Source: an uncultured Clostridia bacterium (GTDB lineage: Bacteria; Bacillota; Clostridia; Oscillospirales; Oscillospiraceae). From it: DNA of 5,871 nt. Location: assembly GCA_937907715.1 (NCBI GenBank), contig CALERM010000129.1, positions 1 through 5,871 of the forward strand, read 5' to 3'. How positions within the stretch are numbered: position 1 is the stretch's first letter; every line of letters starts with the position of its first letter. Below the pieces are notes generated by a model. It saw only the letters and a list, made by a program, of their open reading frames with translations, was not told where the DNA came from and searched no databases. Of the stretch, positions 5,074 to 5,871 are shown piece after piece. The position numbers and the translations under genes were made by a program.

Positions 5074-5871
5074 TTAAATAATGACGATCTCGCTCTCTTT
5101 CAGACGACCTCTTCTGTACTTCATGGGAAGCTCTGTCCACTTGGGGTCGTCTTCGCGGAAGCCCTCGACGCCCATAAGAACGCCGATATAGCCCGCAACA
5201 AAGTCGAACGGCAGATGCTGCATCAAAGGCGCCATCCAGAAATATTTGGGCTTCGGCGTGGTAAACACCTCAAACGATGCAGGGAACACAGACTTGTCCG
5301 CGTCGGTGACGACCATGCAGGGGCTCTCTAACTTGCGGATTGCCTCGAGCGTCTCGAGCGTTCGGTCAAACGACGGAGATTCTTCATTTGTGACCATCAC
5401 ACGACCAAGCGTCTGCGGGTCACGGAGGAAGTAGTTGATATGGCACCAGTCTTCGGAATCATCGTAGGTCGTGTGACCGCCGTAGCACTCAATGACCTTT
5501 GCCGAGCCAAAGAAGGCGGTCGCGTAGTCGGCGTAGTCGCCGATAAAATCGACAGCGCGCAGATCTTTCCACTGCTTGGCAATCTCAAACGCTCTTTCGT
5601 CCATCTCGGGCAGCAGCGCCTTATAAGACGCAGCGTAGTCGACCAGTGCGTCGATCATTTCCTTCTTCTGATCCTGCGAAATGAAGTCCTTTGCCTCTGC
5701 AAAGCGGATCGCCAGCAGCGTCAGCGCAACCATGGATGCAACGTAGGAGTTGAGACCCGGCATGTACTCGCCTTCCGGCAGGTTCAGCGGAATCACATGC
5801 TTTGCTTCCTTGGCAAGCGGCGTGTCGATGCTTCCTGTGATTGCCAGCGTGTTCGCGCCCGCTTCGTTTGC
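5074..5871 (-). CDS. double-SIS-domain sugar isomerase/deglycase-like protein, copy A (5' partial)
   Basis: The minus-strand frame is open from the right edge to a TAA at 5076-5074, giving the last 265 residues. The listed GTG at 5796 is not a start. The codons upstream of it to the window edge continue the homology, including LAKEAK, which matches residues 151-156 of copy B, so about 132 residues lie outside the window. The visible part covers the end of the first SIS domain and the whole second one. VDFIGDYADYATAFFGSAK falls at about residues 107-125, ECYGGHTT at 128-135 and DDSEDWCHINYF at 137-148. Next come FPASFEVFTTPKPKY at 196-210 and the block MQHLPFDFVAGYIG at 217-230. These match copy B motif for motif. 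The C-terminus ends EIVII directly, about 13 residues shorter than copy B, leaving an 18-nt gap to the next gene. Function is as for copy B: a sugar-phosphate isomerase or deglycase with unknown substrate. The operon promoter must lie upstream, outside the window. Confidence 0.87.
   Translation of the reverse strand, partial: ANEAGANTLAITGSIDTPLAKEAKHVIPLNLPEGEYMPGLNSYVASMVALTLLAIRFAEAKDFISQDQKKEMIDALVDYAASYKALLPEMDERAFEIAKQWKDLRAVDFIGDYADYATAFFGSAKVIECYGGHTTYDDSEDWCHINYFLRDPQTLGRVMVTNEESPSFDRTLETLEAIRKLESPCMVVTDADKSVFPASFEVFTTPKPKYFWMAPLMQHLPFDFVAGYIGVLMGVEGFREDDPKWTELPMKYRRGRLKESEIVII

Larger units (their letters stand above)
3015..5871 (-). repeat. tandem duplication of a two-gene SIS-yjbQ module
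   Basis: The gene order SIS-A, yjbQ-A, SIS-B, yjbQ-B consists of two paralogous pairs in the same order and orientation. The SIS copies share long motif blocks, such as the ATAFFGSAK element at 5523-5497 and 3885-3859 and the DSExWxHINYF element at 5460-5428 and 3822-3790. The two YjbQ copies align end to end. Divergence at the protein level is large, so the duplication is old, or two related modules were joined. Confidence 0.85.

Noticed and set aside
5794..5796. GTG as the start of the SIS-A gene
   Set aside because: The codons from 5797 to 5871 continue the alignment with SIS-B (including LAKEAK), so the gene continues beyond the window edge.
1..5871. tRNA, rRNA, CRISPR array, insertion sequence or attachment site
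   Set aside because: No array of spaced repeats, no transposase-like frame with terminal inverted repeats, and no tRNA or rRNA sequence was seen on either strand.

Overview
The window looks like a chromosomal segment from a mid-GC Firmicute, most likely a gut-type Clostridia (Oscillospiraceae-like). This is inferred from the strong AGGAGG-type ribosome binding sites, compact operon, RpiR/SIS regulator, intrinsic terminators with long T runs, and protein sequence character. No marker gene fixes the taxonomy.

Layout. Bases 1-207 hold the last 68 codons of a plus-strand gene. It encodes an acidic, proline-rich, low-complexity C-terminal tail and is closed by a strong intrinsic terminator (218-250). 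A consensus promoter (303-330) then drives a plus-strand RpiR-family regulator (542-1336) through a leader of about 200 nt. That gene ends in a 15-bp terminator hairpin (1367-1407). Everything from 1429 to the right edge is one minus-strand operon that enters the window already in progress. In transcription order it holds: a GlmS/FrlB-like double-SIS protein (SIS-A, N-terminus beyond 5871); a degenerate YjbQ-family protein (4657-5055); a second double-SIS protein (SIS-B, 3403-4638); a canonical-looking YjbQ-family protein (3015-3434, GTG start); a RihB-like ribonucleoside hydrolase (2001-2936); and a small nitroreductase (1429-2001).

The most striking feature is that SIS-yjbQ-SIS-yjbQ is a tandem duplication of a two-gene module, and the two copies have diverged unequally. 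One YjbQ copy keeps the family histidines and its CEFDGPR motif. The other has lost all three histidines and most of that motif, yet remains an intact, well-translated-looking gene.

Working together (inference): the nucleoside hydrolase would split a ribonucleoside into base and ribose. The SIS proteins resemble sugar-phosphate isomerases/deglycases. The regulator is of a class that senses phosphosugars, and the nitroreductase offers FMN-dependent redox chemistry. The set therefore reads as a catabolic or salvage operon for a nucleoside or an amino/ribosyl-sugar compound, with YjbQ as an unexplained partner of the SIS enzyme. No transporter or kinase is in view; these may lie upstream of the window. 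The exact substrate cannot be told from sequence.
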